Positions 12,249 through 22,720 of a DNA stretch of 39,312 nt are shown piece after piece. Source of the DNA: Ectocarpus siliculosus (Eukaryota; Sar; Phaeophyceae; Ectocarpales; Ectocarpaceae); the NCBI GenBank assembly GCA_000310025.1, contig FN648075.1:285341-324652 (forward strand), written 5' to 3'. The translations under genes were made by a program, and so were the position numbers. Positions within the stretch are counted from its first letter, which is position 1. Each line of letters opens with the position of its first letter. Below the pieces are notes generated by a model, which was not told the DNA's origin, ran no database searches, and saw nothing but the letters and a program-made list of their open reading frames with translations.

Positions 12249-12808
12249 ATGACAAAACCGAAGGGCAGGAACAAGCCCACCGGCGGTGTCGGTGGACGCG
12301 AGACGAAGGCGACAAAGAGAGCCAAGACAGCAGCGGCGAGAGATGCTTTGGCCCTGGACAGACGCAGCGCTAAGCTTGAGCAGGAGCGTGCAGCGCTCGT
12401 GGCGGAGATGGCGCAGAGAGAGCAAGCCCTCAGAGCGAAGGAGCAAGCGCTCAGAGCAAAGGAGGCGGCCTTCGCCAAGAAGGAGGAGGCAGCGGCGCGC
12501 GCCGCTGCGCAGCGGGAAAAGCGTGAGCAGGAAGAGGTTGAGCGCGTCGAAGCAGCAGCTGCTGCGGCGGCGGAGAAGGTGGCTCAGGACCACCTGGACT
12601 ACATCGACACATCTGTGCACGAGGTGAAGCCGAAGAAGGGCGAGGTCTGGACCCAGTTGCAGTCAAGGATGGTCCTCATGCTTCTCTTCGACCTCCGCAA
12701 GGACGGTCGCTCTGAGAACGAGGCGGTGTTGCAGGTCAGTACACAGCAGTGAAGGTCGGATGGTGCGGCGCAGCAGCAGGCCAATGCCTTTTTTAGATTT
12801 TCATCTTG

Positions 12809-12876
12809 TGTGGAGACCACCTTCATAAAGGTAGAAACTCCCCAACGTCTGTCGAGGACGATTCCCTCTTTTCACA
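12809..12876 (+). repeat. Left LTR of TRIM
   Basis: 68 bp, TGTGGAGACC at the start and CTTTTCACA at the end, identical to the right LTR. It is preceded by CTTG, the left copy of the target-site duplication. Confidence 0.85.
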
Positions 12877-13188
12877 ATGGCGTCGACGAAGAGATGTCAG
12901 GGTGTCTGCTTTTGGTTGCAAAAGACACGGGTTCAAAACCCGCTGGTCACTAAATTTTCTTCCGGATAACGGAAAAAGAAAAACGGTGGGTGGGCCAAGG
13001 GAGGACGCACTGGCTATCGAACTCGGAACTTCTGAAAACGTGGCGGACGTAGCGAACCCGTAAAACACGTACAGAGGATTGTGAGGAATGTGAATCGCCC
13101 CGCCGCCAGCCGGTCGGGTTCCGGTTACCCCAAGAAGACTTCTCTTGCCTGGGCAACAAGAACAAGTCTCGAAAAAAGGGGGGGGTAA

Positions 13189-13256
13189 TGTGGAGACCAC
13201 CTTCATAAAGGTAGAAACTCCCCAACGTCTGTCGAGGACGATTCCCTCTTTTCACA
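13189..13256 (+). repeat. Right LTR of TRIM
   Basis: 68 bp, identical to the left LTR. It is preceded by the purine tract and followed by CTTG, the right copy of the target-site duplication. Confidence 0.85.
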
Positions 13257-13487
13257 CTTGATCAAAAAAGGATAATGGTTGTCGGTGTTTGAATGTACTT
13301 GTACTCCGGAATAGGTGCAGTACACCCTGTTTTTGCTGCTGCTGTTTACAACAGCAGTATGCTCATGTGTGGTGCGTGTATTTTCGTCGCATGTACATTG
13401 GGCGCGAGCGTGTGCCGTTCGGTACTTGTTTGACTCACCAGTCTATGTCACACACATATTTCACCAGGAATACATTGTACTGTACTT

Positions 13488-13522
13488 CACAGCAGTACTT
13501 TACAGCAGTACTTTACAGCAGA
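13488..13522 (+). repeat. Three 13-bp tandem units carrying TACAGCAGT
   Basis: The unit ACTTTACAGCAGT occurs about three times in a row, the first with C for T and the last with A for the final T. A complement copy of the core lies at 13550-13558. The array is in the intron just before exon 2 of the transposase-like gene. Confidence 0.7.
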
Positions 13523-13950
13523 CGAGCAGACTTGAATGTGCGATGTCTCACTGCTGTACAATGTCCCAAGTGCACTGACCTCATTCATGAACGATTTTGC
13601 AATATTTTCTCTCTGGACCTCTCTATGCTGGCAGGTTGCGCGCACTTTCAAGATCGGCCACGACAAGGTCAGGCGCATCAACAACCACTGGTGGGATCAC
13701 CGCCAGTTGTACGAGACCACCGCCGCGGGGAGAGCCAAGACGGCAAAGGAGGATGATGGGCGAACACCGCCTCACCGAAGTACAAGCAGATCAACTTCGC
13801 GAGTTCATCAACGACGAGCACAAGGCCGGTCGTCAAGTCTTTCGCCGCACGGTGGCAGAATGGATGCACAGGACTTGCAACATGGAGCAGCCGTCCAACC
13901 GTTCGGTAGGAGGGCTGCTGAGAAGGCTCGGCTACAAGCGTCGTATATAG

Positions 13951-14534
13951 TGAAAAGTGCTTCTTACTTGCATCCGAAAACCCAAGCTGGCCCGGCTGTT
14001 AGACAGGGGGAAACACGATATTGATCCCTAGCAGCATCTCTACGCGCAACATTCTCCGAGACCATGTCTTGCCGATGTATAGGAAACATGGCCGGTTGTT
14101 ATTCCACTCACTACTTTCGCCGAGAGGCGCAAGTGCAAAATCTCTCAGCGGGTAGCGGCGCGGTGGCCAACAACATAGCCTACAAAATCGCGCCCCGTCC
14201 GTGAGACCCGCCGGGTCGAACAATCAAGCTCATGATCTACTGAGGGTTGTGCCATGCAGCTGAATCAGGCGAGATTTCTCAGACGGCACACCACATCGTA
14301 GCGGGTGAATATCGCACCCTGACTCTCAACGAATCGTTCTTTATACACCAACAACAACAACCGCCGTCTTATGGACCCCATGTCTGAATGCAGCTGGCGA
14401 TACCTCTATAACAAGTACGGACTCCCAAGAGAGAAAAACAACAAGCACATCATCACACCGCCATCATTCACAAGGGCAGCTGCACCGCACCCAAAACAAT
14501 TACAATCCGTAGACTTCGTTCTTACTCCATCCTC
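13951..14534. other. Gene-free spacer
   Basis: I looked here for the catalytic half of the transposase-like gene and for 3' exons of MED4 and found neither. Confidence 0.4.
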
Positions 14535-14689
14535 TCACTCTTCGTCACCACTGCTACCGCTGTCATCATCATCATCACTATCCAAATCATCGAGATCGAG
14601 CGAAATCTTGGGCCGCTTCGGTGGGGTCGGTCTCGCAAAGCTCCCCCCCGACGCCGACGCCGACGCCTTCGACGACTTCCCCTTCCCGC

Positions 14690-14727
<38 letters not shown>

Positions 14728-17421
14728 TCGGGACTACCGCCACTATCCTCGCCCGCCCCCGCCGGCCGCTTCACCCCTCTTCTCTTCGGCGACCCTTCCC
14801 CGCCACCTGTACTGCCCGGCTCGTCCTTTCGATTTCGGCCGTCGCCAGATGGGCTGCTGCTATTGCTACTGCTAGTACTATCGCTTCCCGCAGCTCCACT
14901 GCCGCCCGCGGGGCCCCCAGCGGCCCCGGCGGCGCCCGTTTGATCTGGGGGCCTGTCCAGGTCGCGCGCTAGCGTCAAGAGCTCGGGGAGCGACAGCGAG
15001 GAGGTGCCTGTGGCCAGAAACAGGGGGTGGAGGGGGAGGGTGTACTCCGTTTAGTTGTTAGACCATTGACCACGCGTCCTTGAGAGGACGGAGCAATAAA
15101 GGGAGGGGGGGGGGTGGCCATGACGCAATTGTGGCTGCCCGGTTTTGGGTCGACCTGAGAATATTGGCCACGTACCCCGATAGGGATGATGCACTGCTGT
15201 TCCTTGTCCGAATAAATCTGTTTTCTAGCCCTTGGCGAGATTTGCCGTCACTACATGACATTCCACACACGCACAGTGTTTCTCTCTACAGCGACTCTAA
15301 TCGAATATTTGGGGCTCGCCCAAGGGACAGGGTAGGGTAGTTCGCGCGCTGGGATACTCTGCGCTCCCTGACAACATGCACCGCCAAGCCGGCAGCACGA
15401 ACATACTTGAAACAACGCCGCGGGATAGGAAAATATGGCCAATCACCAAAAACCGCAACTCGCACCACCTCAAGATTACTCCGGGATATACAACAACAAC
15501 AACAACAACAACAGGGGTTTCCCTTCGTCATGGACGGTCAAACGCGTCTTGCCCACGCCGAAAACACGCGCCGGTTTGCTTGGTACTCGAAGCAGCGAGA
15601 CGGTGAAGCAATGGATGAAACATTTACCACCGCCGCCGTTAGCGGTAACCTACTATCTAACGCCTGATGACACCGGTCCATCGGTTCGACCACAGCAACG
15701 GAAGATCTACCCAATCGACCACCACTACCGCCAGCACCACTGCAGACGGGGGTTTCTGTAAGGAGCAAGACTGGCTCTCCCTCTCAGACAGGAGGCGTGG
15801 TCAACAGTCAACCCACGTGGGCAAGCTTTCAGAGGCACGCCCACATTACAGCGCTTCAACTCTCCCCCGCTCCCCGCCTCCATCCGAAACATGTGTGCTC
15901 CCAATAACCTTGGCATCAACTACTACTGGTACTGTGCAAACACAATAGAAAGACAAACAGCCCACCTGGAGAGACGGCAAATGCGCTGAGAGCTCCGGCG
16001 CGCATCATCTCCGGCCGTGGCGCGGGAGGTGCGAATCCCACCATCGCCATCCCAGGCTTCCAGTACGCCGGGGCGGAGGTGATGCCGCTGATGCGTTGAG
16101 CATAGTCTACGATGTCTCTGACGTCGATCTCCGCTGTTTGACGACAATGGAGAAAGTGGGGAGGGGTATTTTGAGTGAGAGGTGTGGGGGCGGGTACCTC
16201 CGTGTGCGGGGAGGGAGGGGGGGGGGGGTGCAACGAAGGAGCAGGAGCTCGAAAACTGCTACAAGCAAGCGTGCAGGTAGAGTGTGTACTACATCCGGTG
16301 GCGAAGTATTTGAACTGTATGCGTGCTTGGTAGGGTTCAGGGTGGAGCCACTAGACATTTGCTCTGTCCTTAAGCGGGTCGAGCTCACGTTTCGAACTAA
16401 ATGGGCTATGTAGCTGGGAACACGCCGTCACCATATCTTGAGTGCACGCGGCTGCTGAAACTCACCAGCTTCCGCTTTTCGGCCTGCCTCCAGCAAGCGC
16501 TTGGCGTCCCTCAGAGGTCCTCGAAGCGCTGCATCGGCCTCCGTGAGCTTTCGGGCGCAGTCTTGAACTTGCTGCTCCCCGTACCTCACTTCTTGCCGGA
16601 GGGACTCAACCTCCGCGTGCAGCTGTTGATGCTCGCGTACTATGGGATGAACGAAGCGGGCGCGGGGGTCGGTATGCGGGGAACACGGCGAAAAGGAGTA
16701 CAGTTGGGCTGATTGGTTGGCAGAATTAGAACCACAACTAATGAAAACACGTCGGCCGCGTGCATGTCAGAAAGCACGTCAACTCAACACCACAGCATGT
16801 TTTCGTATGCATACGTCGTAAACATCGGGCAGTCCAAAGTGCGCCGCTGTACTTGCTCGGATGGCCGCCATTTGGTAAATAGCACCGACGTGATCGTCAC
16901 GCGGGCCAGCGATATACGAGCCATACTCACGTGCTTCGCTAGCCTTGGTCAGCTTTGCCTCCTTCCCATTCAGAAGAACCAGGGCTTTTCGTATCGCCGC
17001 CCGCGCGTTTGCGTCGAGTTTGGTCCCGCTGCACGACCAAAAGGACAGATACAGCAGTGGTATGAATGAGCGCGGTACATTTGCGCCGAGGGGTTACGCG
17101 GATTCCTCTCGCAGACAGAGAGAACCAATACAGGCGATCATCAGCAGCGAGTTCAGCAGCAACCTACAGCAGTAGAGGCAAAATACACAGTAAACATAAC
17201 AAGCAAAGCAGCCTACTACCTGCTTGCCAGGTTCAAACTCGCTTGCACTCAAGGGTGCACACGGGGAAAAACCCTGCAGCAGCTGTCACCGGCCTGATCG
17301 TATCACGCAACCTTACACCTTTCAGTCCTTGCCTTTGACATCTAGCGAGGGCACCGAGCACCTCGTCAGCAATGGAGGTCTCTTCCCTCAGCAGGGAGAG
17401 CACCCGCGAAACTTCTGCCAT
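14535..17421 (-). CDS. MED4: Mediator complex subunit 4 (MED4)
   Basis: MED4 is a nuclear subunit of the Mediator middle module, which links transcription factors to RNA polymerase II. Phase-consistent exons are 17028-16931, 16639-16466, 16133-15966 and 15007-14535. They give a coiled coil (HQQLHAEVESLRQEV, then CARKLTEADAALRGPLRDAK) followed by the diagnostic IVDYAQRISGITSAPAYW and a PEMMRAG motif, matching the family's order. The last exon is a Gly/Ser/Pro-rich tail with basic clusters (KRRGVKR, PPKRPK), likely nuclear signals, and an acidic end (DDLDSDDDDD). A first exon from ATG 17421 to about 17317 (MAEVSRVLSLLREETSIADE) fits the usual N-terminal helix. Its end phase does not match exon 17028, so a small exon is missing or the donor differs. 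Length is about 340-350 aa, somewhat long because of the tail. Confidence 0.85.
14693..14727 (-). repeat. (CCG)n microsatellite coding poly-Gly in MED4
   Basis: A run of CCG triplets on the plus strand encodes about eleven consecutive glycines in the MED4 tail. Such a repeat is prone to length change between strains without shifting the frame. Confidence 0.8.
15491..15513 (+). repeat. (CAA)n microsatellite
   Basis: About seven CAA triplets in the intron between the last two MED4 exons. No function is evident. Confidence 0.8.
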
Positions 17422-18530
17422 GTCACCCTCAAAGCAGAGGGAGAGGGAGGTGTGTGATACAACACGGCTGCGTGTGTCATGGCGGTCAAGGGACTGTGAG
17501 AAGTGCGAGGAGGTACCATGTGATGATTCTCGCGGAGCCCCGGCTGCAACGCTCAGCCGCCGCAGCCACCACAACCGCTGGTACAGCTGTACTCTCCTCC
17601 TTGGTGCAGCTATCTGGAAGGAAGATGACTATGAAGAGATCTATGGAAGAGATAAGCCAGGGTCCAGCGTCGGACCTGAACAAGACCGAGAGGAGGAGGT
17701 GAGAGAAGAAAACGCGGTTCTCAAATCAAGTGGTGTCTTGCCTTGGATATTTCCGGCTTCTGTGGTGCACGTCGCTGTTCAACCCAAACGCCAGGGTTGT
17801 GTGTCCATGTGCCGCGAAATAACATACGAGTGTACCGTCGCAGTGCACAACTGACACCAGGACGCCTATGGTGTGCACTGCTGCGCTGTGCCATATCCTG
17901 AAGTGGTGTTCGTGCCGCACATCGCCAGAGGCCAGAGGTGCGCCGTTGTGCTCCCCTGGAGATGCGGCGAGATTGGACATGCGGCGCAGCGTATAATAGT
18001 GTTTGCTGGCCGCAAGAGAGCTTCGGCAGGCGTACGTATTGTGTGATTGTGTGGAGGATAGGGCTCCAGGTGAACGGCTGGGGGCTGCTGGAAGGGGCAC
18101 TAGAACGGAGGCGGTGCCTCTTGTGTTCCAAACGCGCTGATGATGTGTTCGTAGTTCACCCGCGACGCAAACAGCCGTCCACTTGTGCTGGCGTAGCGCT
18201 GTAGACAAGCAAGCTTGCTGATACATAGGCTCGCCTGTTCTAAAGATAGCCTTTGCAGGTACAACAGGTGCACTCGGGCCTATGCGACCACACGCTGCTG
18301 TACGTATGTTCATTGATCGGCTCCCCCTACTTTGCCTCCACCCAAAATGGCTGGTACAAACAACTTCCCTGTTGCCGATGGTTGGGGTGACATCACGTGT
18401 GGTTTGCTGACGGCACTGCCTTGACCTCGAGTATCACCCATACGCACACAGCAGTTGGGTGCAATACAGCTGCTGGGATACCGTAGGTTGAATAAGATAT
18501 CGCACTTCCGGTACATAAGAAATGTTACAG
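17422..18530. other. Spacer upstream of MED4
   Basis: No exon is firmly supported. A 195-codon minus-strand open frame (17726-18313) has no recognisable motif. An extra 5' MED4 exon could lie between 17520 and 17605 (after an acceptor near 17606 on the minus strand), but its frame cannot be fixed from sequence alone. Confidence 0.35.
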
Positions 18531-18531
18531 A

Positions 18532-19191
18532 ATACCACGCCCGTGTGCTAATTTTTTTCGCCCCGAAAGAAACGTAATTTGGTCACGGTGACATAGCACA
18601 CCACATCCAGTAGGGCTGAGCCGTATATTACCGGCGGAGCCCCCGCTTCTCACACCGTGGGACAACGTGACGACACGTGATCACAAACACACAAGCGAAG
18701 CAAACTGCTCGCAAAAACGATGGGGGCGGAAAATGTCGTGGAGGGTGGTGCAGTTAATAACCCTGCTGAAAGCCCCGCGGCTCAGACTGCTGTGGGTCAG
18801 ACGCCAGCGGAGGCTCCGCGCCTCCGCGCTCCACAACGTCATTTTCTCAACCCGCGGCGGGGGAACGTGTGACCCCTGCTGAGGCAATTCCCTCAGCAGC
18901 CGTGCACGACACTACGTGTGCTGCTGAGGCCCGAACAACATAATCTACTGCTAACCCCTTTTTTAATACCCCTTTTTTTTACCCCTGTCGTCACACCCTG
19001 TAGGTGGGTTCCTGCTTTGAGCGCACTTGATGACAGGCGACGTCGTGACGCCCCGTAAATTATCGCACCCCCTTGTAGGTGGGGTTCTGTGAGTGCACTT
19101 ATCACACGGGTGACACAAGATGTCACACCCGGTACAGAATACTCGTGTGATAACTTTGGTACCCCAAAAATGTCATCATACGGGTGTGGTA
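18532..19191. repeat. Possible DNA-transposon remnant with inverted ends
   Basis: The left end reads ATACCACGCCCGTGTGCTAA. The right end, read on the other strand from 19191, gives GTACCACACCCGTATGATGA. Similarity continues for roughly 35 bp through a T-run and a CCCC/GGGG block. Between them, about 18990-19030 and 19062-19104 are diverged direct repeats (both contain TGTAGGTGGG), and 18876-18899 is a hairpin with CTGCTGAGG arms. No clear target duplication and no transposase frame are seen, so this is at most a non-autonomous element. Confidence 0.4.
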
Positions 19192-19419
19192 CATTATCTT
19201 GCGCAACCTACAATGTACGGTAGCTGCAAGGACGTGGCAACTTTCGTCATTAACCATTAGCACATGCGTCATCTCGGCCGCCATGGATGGGCCCTCTCGC
19301 ATTGCGACGCTTCCACGAGCCAGTGCCGAGTCTTGACGACGAGGCACTACACCACCGCACGAATCGTCGTTTCTTCTCAGCTTTCGTGTTTACCGACGCT
19401 TGCCGCTACGGGACCCACC

Positions 19420-22400
19420 ATGCGCTCTCTTTTTGTTTGCCCCTTCGACTCGCTTCGCGACAGGCTTGCGAAGAAAGCGAAGAAGGAGAGAGAGAGGCAA
19501 GGGAAGGGGGGGAGGGGTGGAGGTGGTGTGAATAGTGGTGCGGGGACCGCTCCTGGTCGAACGAAGAATAAGGGTCACAAGCCCAAGATGACGAAGGAGG
19601 AGCGTCGGGCGAAGTACACGCAGAAGTGAGTCGGGATGGGGGTGTCCTTCGATGATGTTAAGGGCCAGATGTAGATGCTGTTCGAGACAACCTTCACCCA
19701 GCTGGTTCTAGCGGTGCTGCAGAACTGCTCGGTGGAAGGCACGAGAGCTTGGATTGGCCGTCGTTGTTGTAGCAGCACAGCACAATGCAGTGCAGGGAGA
19801 CGGTGGGCTTTCCCTCACGCTCTTACGGTACGGCCACGTCCGTGTTGCTTAGTACTGATCTCTCTGTACCGCCCGGGTGTCGGCGGTCCTCGTCACAAAC
19901 ATCGTGGGTGACAGGAACAGCAGTGCTAGGCTTGAAACGCGGGGGGGTGACGGTGAGCACGGGTGTAATTTTGTTCCCTGTCGTCCTCGCTGAGACGTCC
20001 TCCTGTTGCCCGTGGTCTACGGGCGGCAGAGGTGGAGGTAAGGGGGGGGGGGGGGGATAGGATATGAAAGCCTCACATGTACTTCATGCTCTCGTTGCTC
20101 CGCGAACGTCCTAACGGTACCTTTTCGATCCCAAGGTTTGTCTACCTTCATGCTTGGTGCCTCCCCGAAAAACTCAAAGCCTACGTTGAGAGGTCTCACG
20201 GCGCCACTCCTGACCTACCAGGACACAATTCAGCAGCAGCAGCAGCAACATCAGCAGCGACGAGAATGGCAGCAGCAATATCTGACGTGATACCTTAACC
20301 CCCGGACAACTTGTGCTTCCTCCGCTGTTGCGCGCGTCCGGACTGTCGTCGTCCCGCAGGGCGTACGAAGCGCGAGAAAAACAGAACCAGCTGGGTCCGG
20401 GAGCGAACAAGACTCGCTGCTTGGGGTGCAGGGCTTGGGGGCACATCGTGGCCAATTGTCCAGAAGCGAAGGTTTGGTCTCAGCGCCCACCACTCAGTAC
20501 ACGTACATGCCAATCAGTAACCTACGCTGGTTTTCTATGCATACAAGCGTACTGGATAGAGTATAGAATCGGCTAAAGTTAGGATTAGGGTCAGGCTGCC
20601 CCCCTGTCTGGTCTTTTTTCGTACTAGACTTAGTATATCTGCGTAGGATGTCCACGTCAATCCTCCCCCTATCTTGCACTCCCGTCTCCTCTCTCTTTTG
20701 TCTCGCGCCGCTGCCAAACCAGGCTGCTACGGGCATCTGCTTCAACTGCGGATCCGCCAAGCACGCGCTGCGGGTGTGCCCCGCGCCGAAGCAGAAGGAC
20801 GGAAGCCTGCCCTATGCCACGTGTTTCATCTGCAAGGCGAAGGGACACATCAGCGCGCACTGCAAGCAGAATGCGAACGGCGTGTACCCCAAGGGCGGCT
20901 TTTGCAAGGTGAGCAGTGGTTCGTTATCGTACCTGGCGCCACTGCTGTCGTGAGACTGAGTCGCGCCTCGCACTCGTGGCCATGTACGGCGTCCTTGATC
21001 TCCTAGTGTTTTTTTTTTTGTTTATCGCGGTGGCGTTTGTTTTTGGCTGATTGTTTCACCGCGAGATGGCGACCAAGTTTGGAATCAACCAACTCCCCGG
21101 GTCTTGTGAAGCAACCGAGACCTTCGTGGCTGCTTCCCAAGCAGGCACGCAGCCGCCTTACTGCCGCAGAGGTTTATGTTCTCGCGATTACCGAGAACTA
21201 ATATTGGAGTCCTGCGTCTCATTGGCCCATTTCTGTATGATTTCCTTGCTCTGCATACGGTGCGGTGCCTCCCCCGCCGCCGCCTCTATTGGGAGTAGGA
21301 ACGTCGCTCCTTCTTGACTGGGATACGTGGCCAATCGACAACAAACGACTCAAGTCAGGTTGGCAGCAATGAAACCCTCCCGCCTTTCATCGCTCTACCT
21401 TTCCATCCTCTCGAGGACGCGTGGTCCATGGTCTAACAACTACGGCATGCACAACATATTCACTCGGTCCCGGCATGATAGGGGATGCGAGATCAGTGGT
21501 CTCTCACCGCTAAGGCATGCAAATCACGACTCCTCCCCTCCTCCTCCCGCCTCTACTCTCCGGAACGTTTCGCTCCAAGTGGTGCGGCTCTAAGCACCAC
21601 CTGTCGTGGGACTGCCCGGAGAGCACCAAGGTGGACAAGAAGAAGCTCAACAAAAACGTCAAGAAGGACGACGCTGCCGGTACTGCCTCCGCCGCCGACG
21701 ATGTTCCCGACCCTGGCGACAGCGGCAAGGACAGAGGAACGGCATCCAAGGAGGCAAGAGGAGGCGGCGGCAAGGCAGAAAGATCTACCGGCGGCGGGGG
21801 TGCTGTGGGCGGGGGGGCGGAAGAGGGTACCCCGAAACGTCGAAGGACTACTGGCAGCTCTGAGGCGTCTAGCGCGAGAGGTGAGGGAGCCGTCTTCTGC
21901 ACGTGTGTTGTGTTTGTGGTTTTCGTGATTTTCGTGGGTGTGATGGTAGGAACGGCGCAAGGGGGGAGGAGGGAGCGGGTACTCATGGTTTGCTCTCCTG
22001 GGTCCCAAACTAAGTGTTGAGCTTAACCAGCTTTGGCATCTGCTGAACACGAAGTTCCAGCCCGAGCGTTCGTCTCGAGCTTTTGACACCTGGCGCGCCG
22101 TTTGGTCCTCGAGTTGTTGTAGAAGCACACGAAAGGTGGAGTACTCTAGTTCTACCTTGCGTTGTTCGATTGTCGCGACGCCCCTCGCAGGCAAAAAAAC
22201 ACAAGCCCGAGCAACTTTCATGGTGAAAAGCTACCAAGTGATCACAACTCTGTTTCCTTTCCAAAATACTGGAATTGTGTGTGTATGTTTTTGTCCCCAT
22301 CTGATGTTTCTCCAGTCTATACCCTTGGGAACACTTGACGCAACGTGGCACCTATAGTTCAGAATACACGGCGGTGTTACATTTTTTTTTTTTTTTTCGT

Positions 22401-22666
22401 GTTGTGTTTGCTCGGTTGTCAACCCTCTCGCATCGCGCCGTGCAGCAGGCTCGAAGAGAGCACCGGCGTCGCGGATCGGAGGCGACGACCTCGAAGACGA
22501 CGGCTACTACGACCCTGACGACGTTCCCGACGCATCTTTCGAGCACCCCGATGGGACGGAAGAGAAGCTCTGGTCGGGAAGTAGCGGTGGCGTTGCCAGC
22601 CAAGGATCGGGGAAAGGGGGATCGTCTGCCAAGAGGCAGTTGTCTTCCAAGGTCGTTGTGTTTTGA
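19420..22666 (+). CDS. ZCCHC9: ZCCHC9-like zinc-knuckle protein
   Basis: Likely nucleolar RNA-binding CCHC protein. Five plus-strand exons, 19420-19625, 20360-20471, 20723-20908, 21580-21880 and 22449-22666, join in phase with GT-AG sites to give 340 aa. After a basic Lys/Gly-rich N-terminus come four CX2CX4HX4C knuckles: C89-C102 (CLGCRAWGHIVANC), C112-C125, C140-C153 and C167-C180. The spacing and the linker GVYPKGGFCKWCGS match animal ZCCHC9. The fourth knuckle is split by an intron between its first two cysteines. The C-terminus is low complexity, with a basic patch (TPKRRR) and an acidic segment (DDLEDDGYYDPDD). ATG 19420 has a good context (CACCATGCG); an in-frame ATG at 19264 is possible. 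It is longer than animal orthologues mainly through the tail. Confidence 0.88.
21421..21520 (-). repeat. Two SINE head fragments in ZCCHC9 intron 3
   Basis: Segments 21421-21450 and 21481-21520 both match the tRNA-like head of the SINE copy near 37910-37950 (GGTCTAACAACTACGGCATGC and GGATGCGAGATCAGTGGTC, compared with GGATGCGAGGTCAATGGTC). They lie 60-130 bp upstream of the exon 4 acceptor. The body of the element is absent. Confidence 0.5.
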
Positions 22667-22720
22667 TGTCGGGAAAATGTTCGTTACCGTTTTCCAAGGT
22701 TGTTGTGTTTTGATGTCGGG
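22645..22720 (+). repeat. 47-bp tandem duplication across the ZCCHC9 stop codon
   Basis: The stretch starting TTCCAAGGTCGTTGTGTTTT at 22645 returns at 22692 with one C-to-T change over about 29 bp. The first copy carries the stop codon (TGA 22664-22666) and the second lies in the 3' untranslated region, so the protein is not extended. Confidence 0.7.

Larger units (their letters stand above)
12809..13256 (+). mobile_element. TRIM (miniature LTR retrotransposon)
   Basis: Two identical 68-bp direct repeats (12809-12876 and 13189-13256) start with TG and end with CA and enclose 312 bp without a long coding frame. A purine tract (GAAAAAAGGGGGGG, from 13171) lies directly before the right repeat, as a polypurine tract should. 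The 4 bp CTTG flank both sides (12805-12808 and 13257-13260) as a target-site duplication. A TGG triplet two bases after the left repeat could start a tRNA primer-binding site, but I cannot name the tRNA. LTR identity suggests recent insertion. Proteins must be supplied by another element. Confidence 0.88.
12249..13950 (+). pseudogene. Transposase-like N-terminal fragment, frameshifted
   Basis: Exon 1 (12249-12734, ATG start) encodes a basic start, a long coiled coil of repeated ALRAKEQ-type heptads, then VLMLLFDLRKDGRSENEAVLQ. It is followed by donor gtcagt. Exon 2 begins at 13635 in phase and continues VARTFKIGHDKVRRINNHWW, a helix-turn-helix-like segment. About 13745-13770 the sensible reading moves by one base into RLTEVQADQLREFINDEHKA and LLRRLGYKRR, ending at a TAG at 13948-13950. 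The arrangement resembles the DNA-binding N-terminus of IS630/Tc1/pogo-like transposases; that family call is inferred. No DDE catalytic domain follows. The one-base shift and missing catalytic half point to a decayed transposon gene, though a short unrecognised intron could also explain the shift. A TRIM sits in the intron. Confidence 0.55.

Noticed and set aside
12150-12620. Long minus-strand Leu/Arg-rich frame
   Set aside because: Antisense shadow of the repetitive coiled-coil exon of the transposase-like gene.
12940-12965. Stand-alone tRNA gene from the T-arm-like GGTTCAAAACC
   Set aside because: No acceptor stem, D arm or anticodon arm can be drawn around it; it belongs to the TRIM interior.
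17726-18313. 195-codon minus-strand frame upstream of MED4
   Set aside because: Composition is rich in His, Cys and Arg with no motif and no supported splice link to MED4, so it is not called as a gene.
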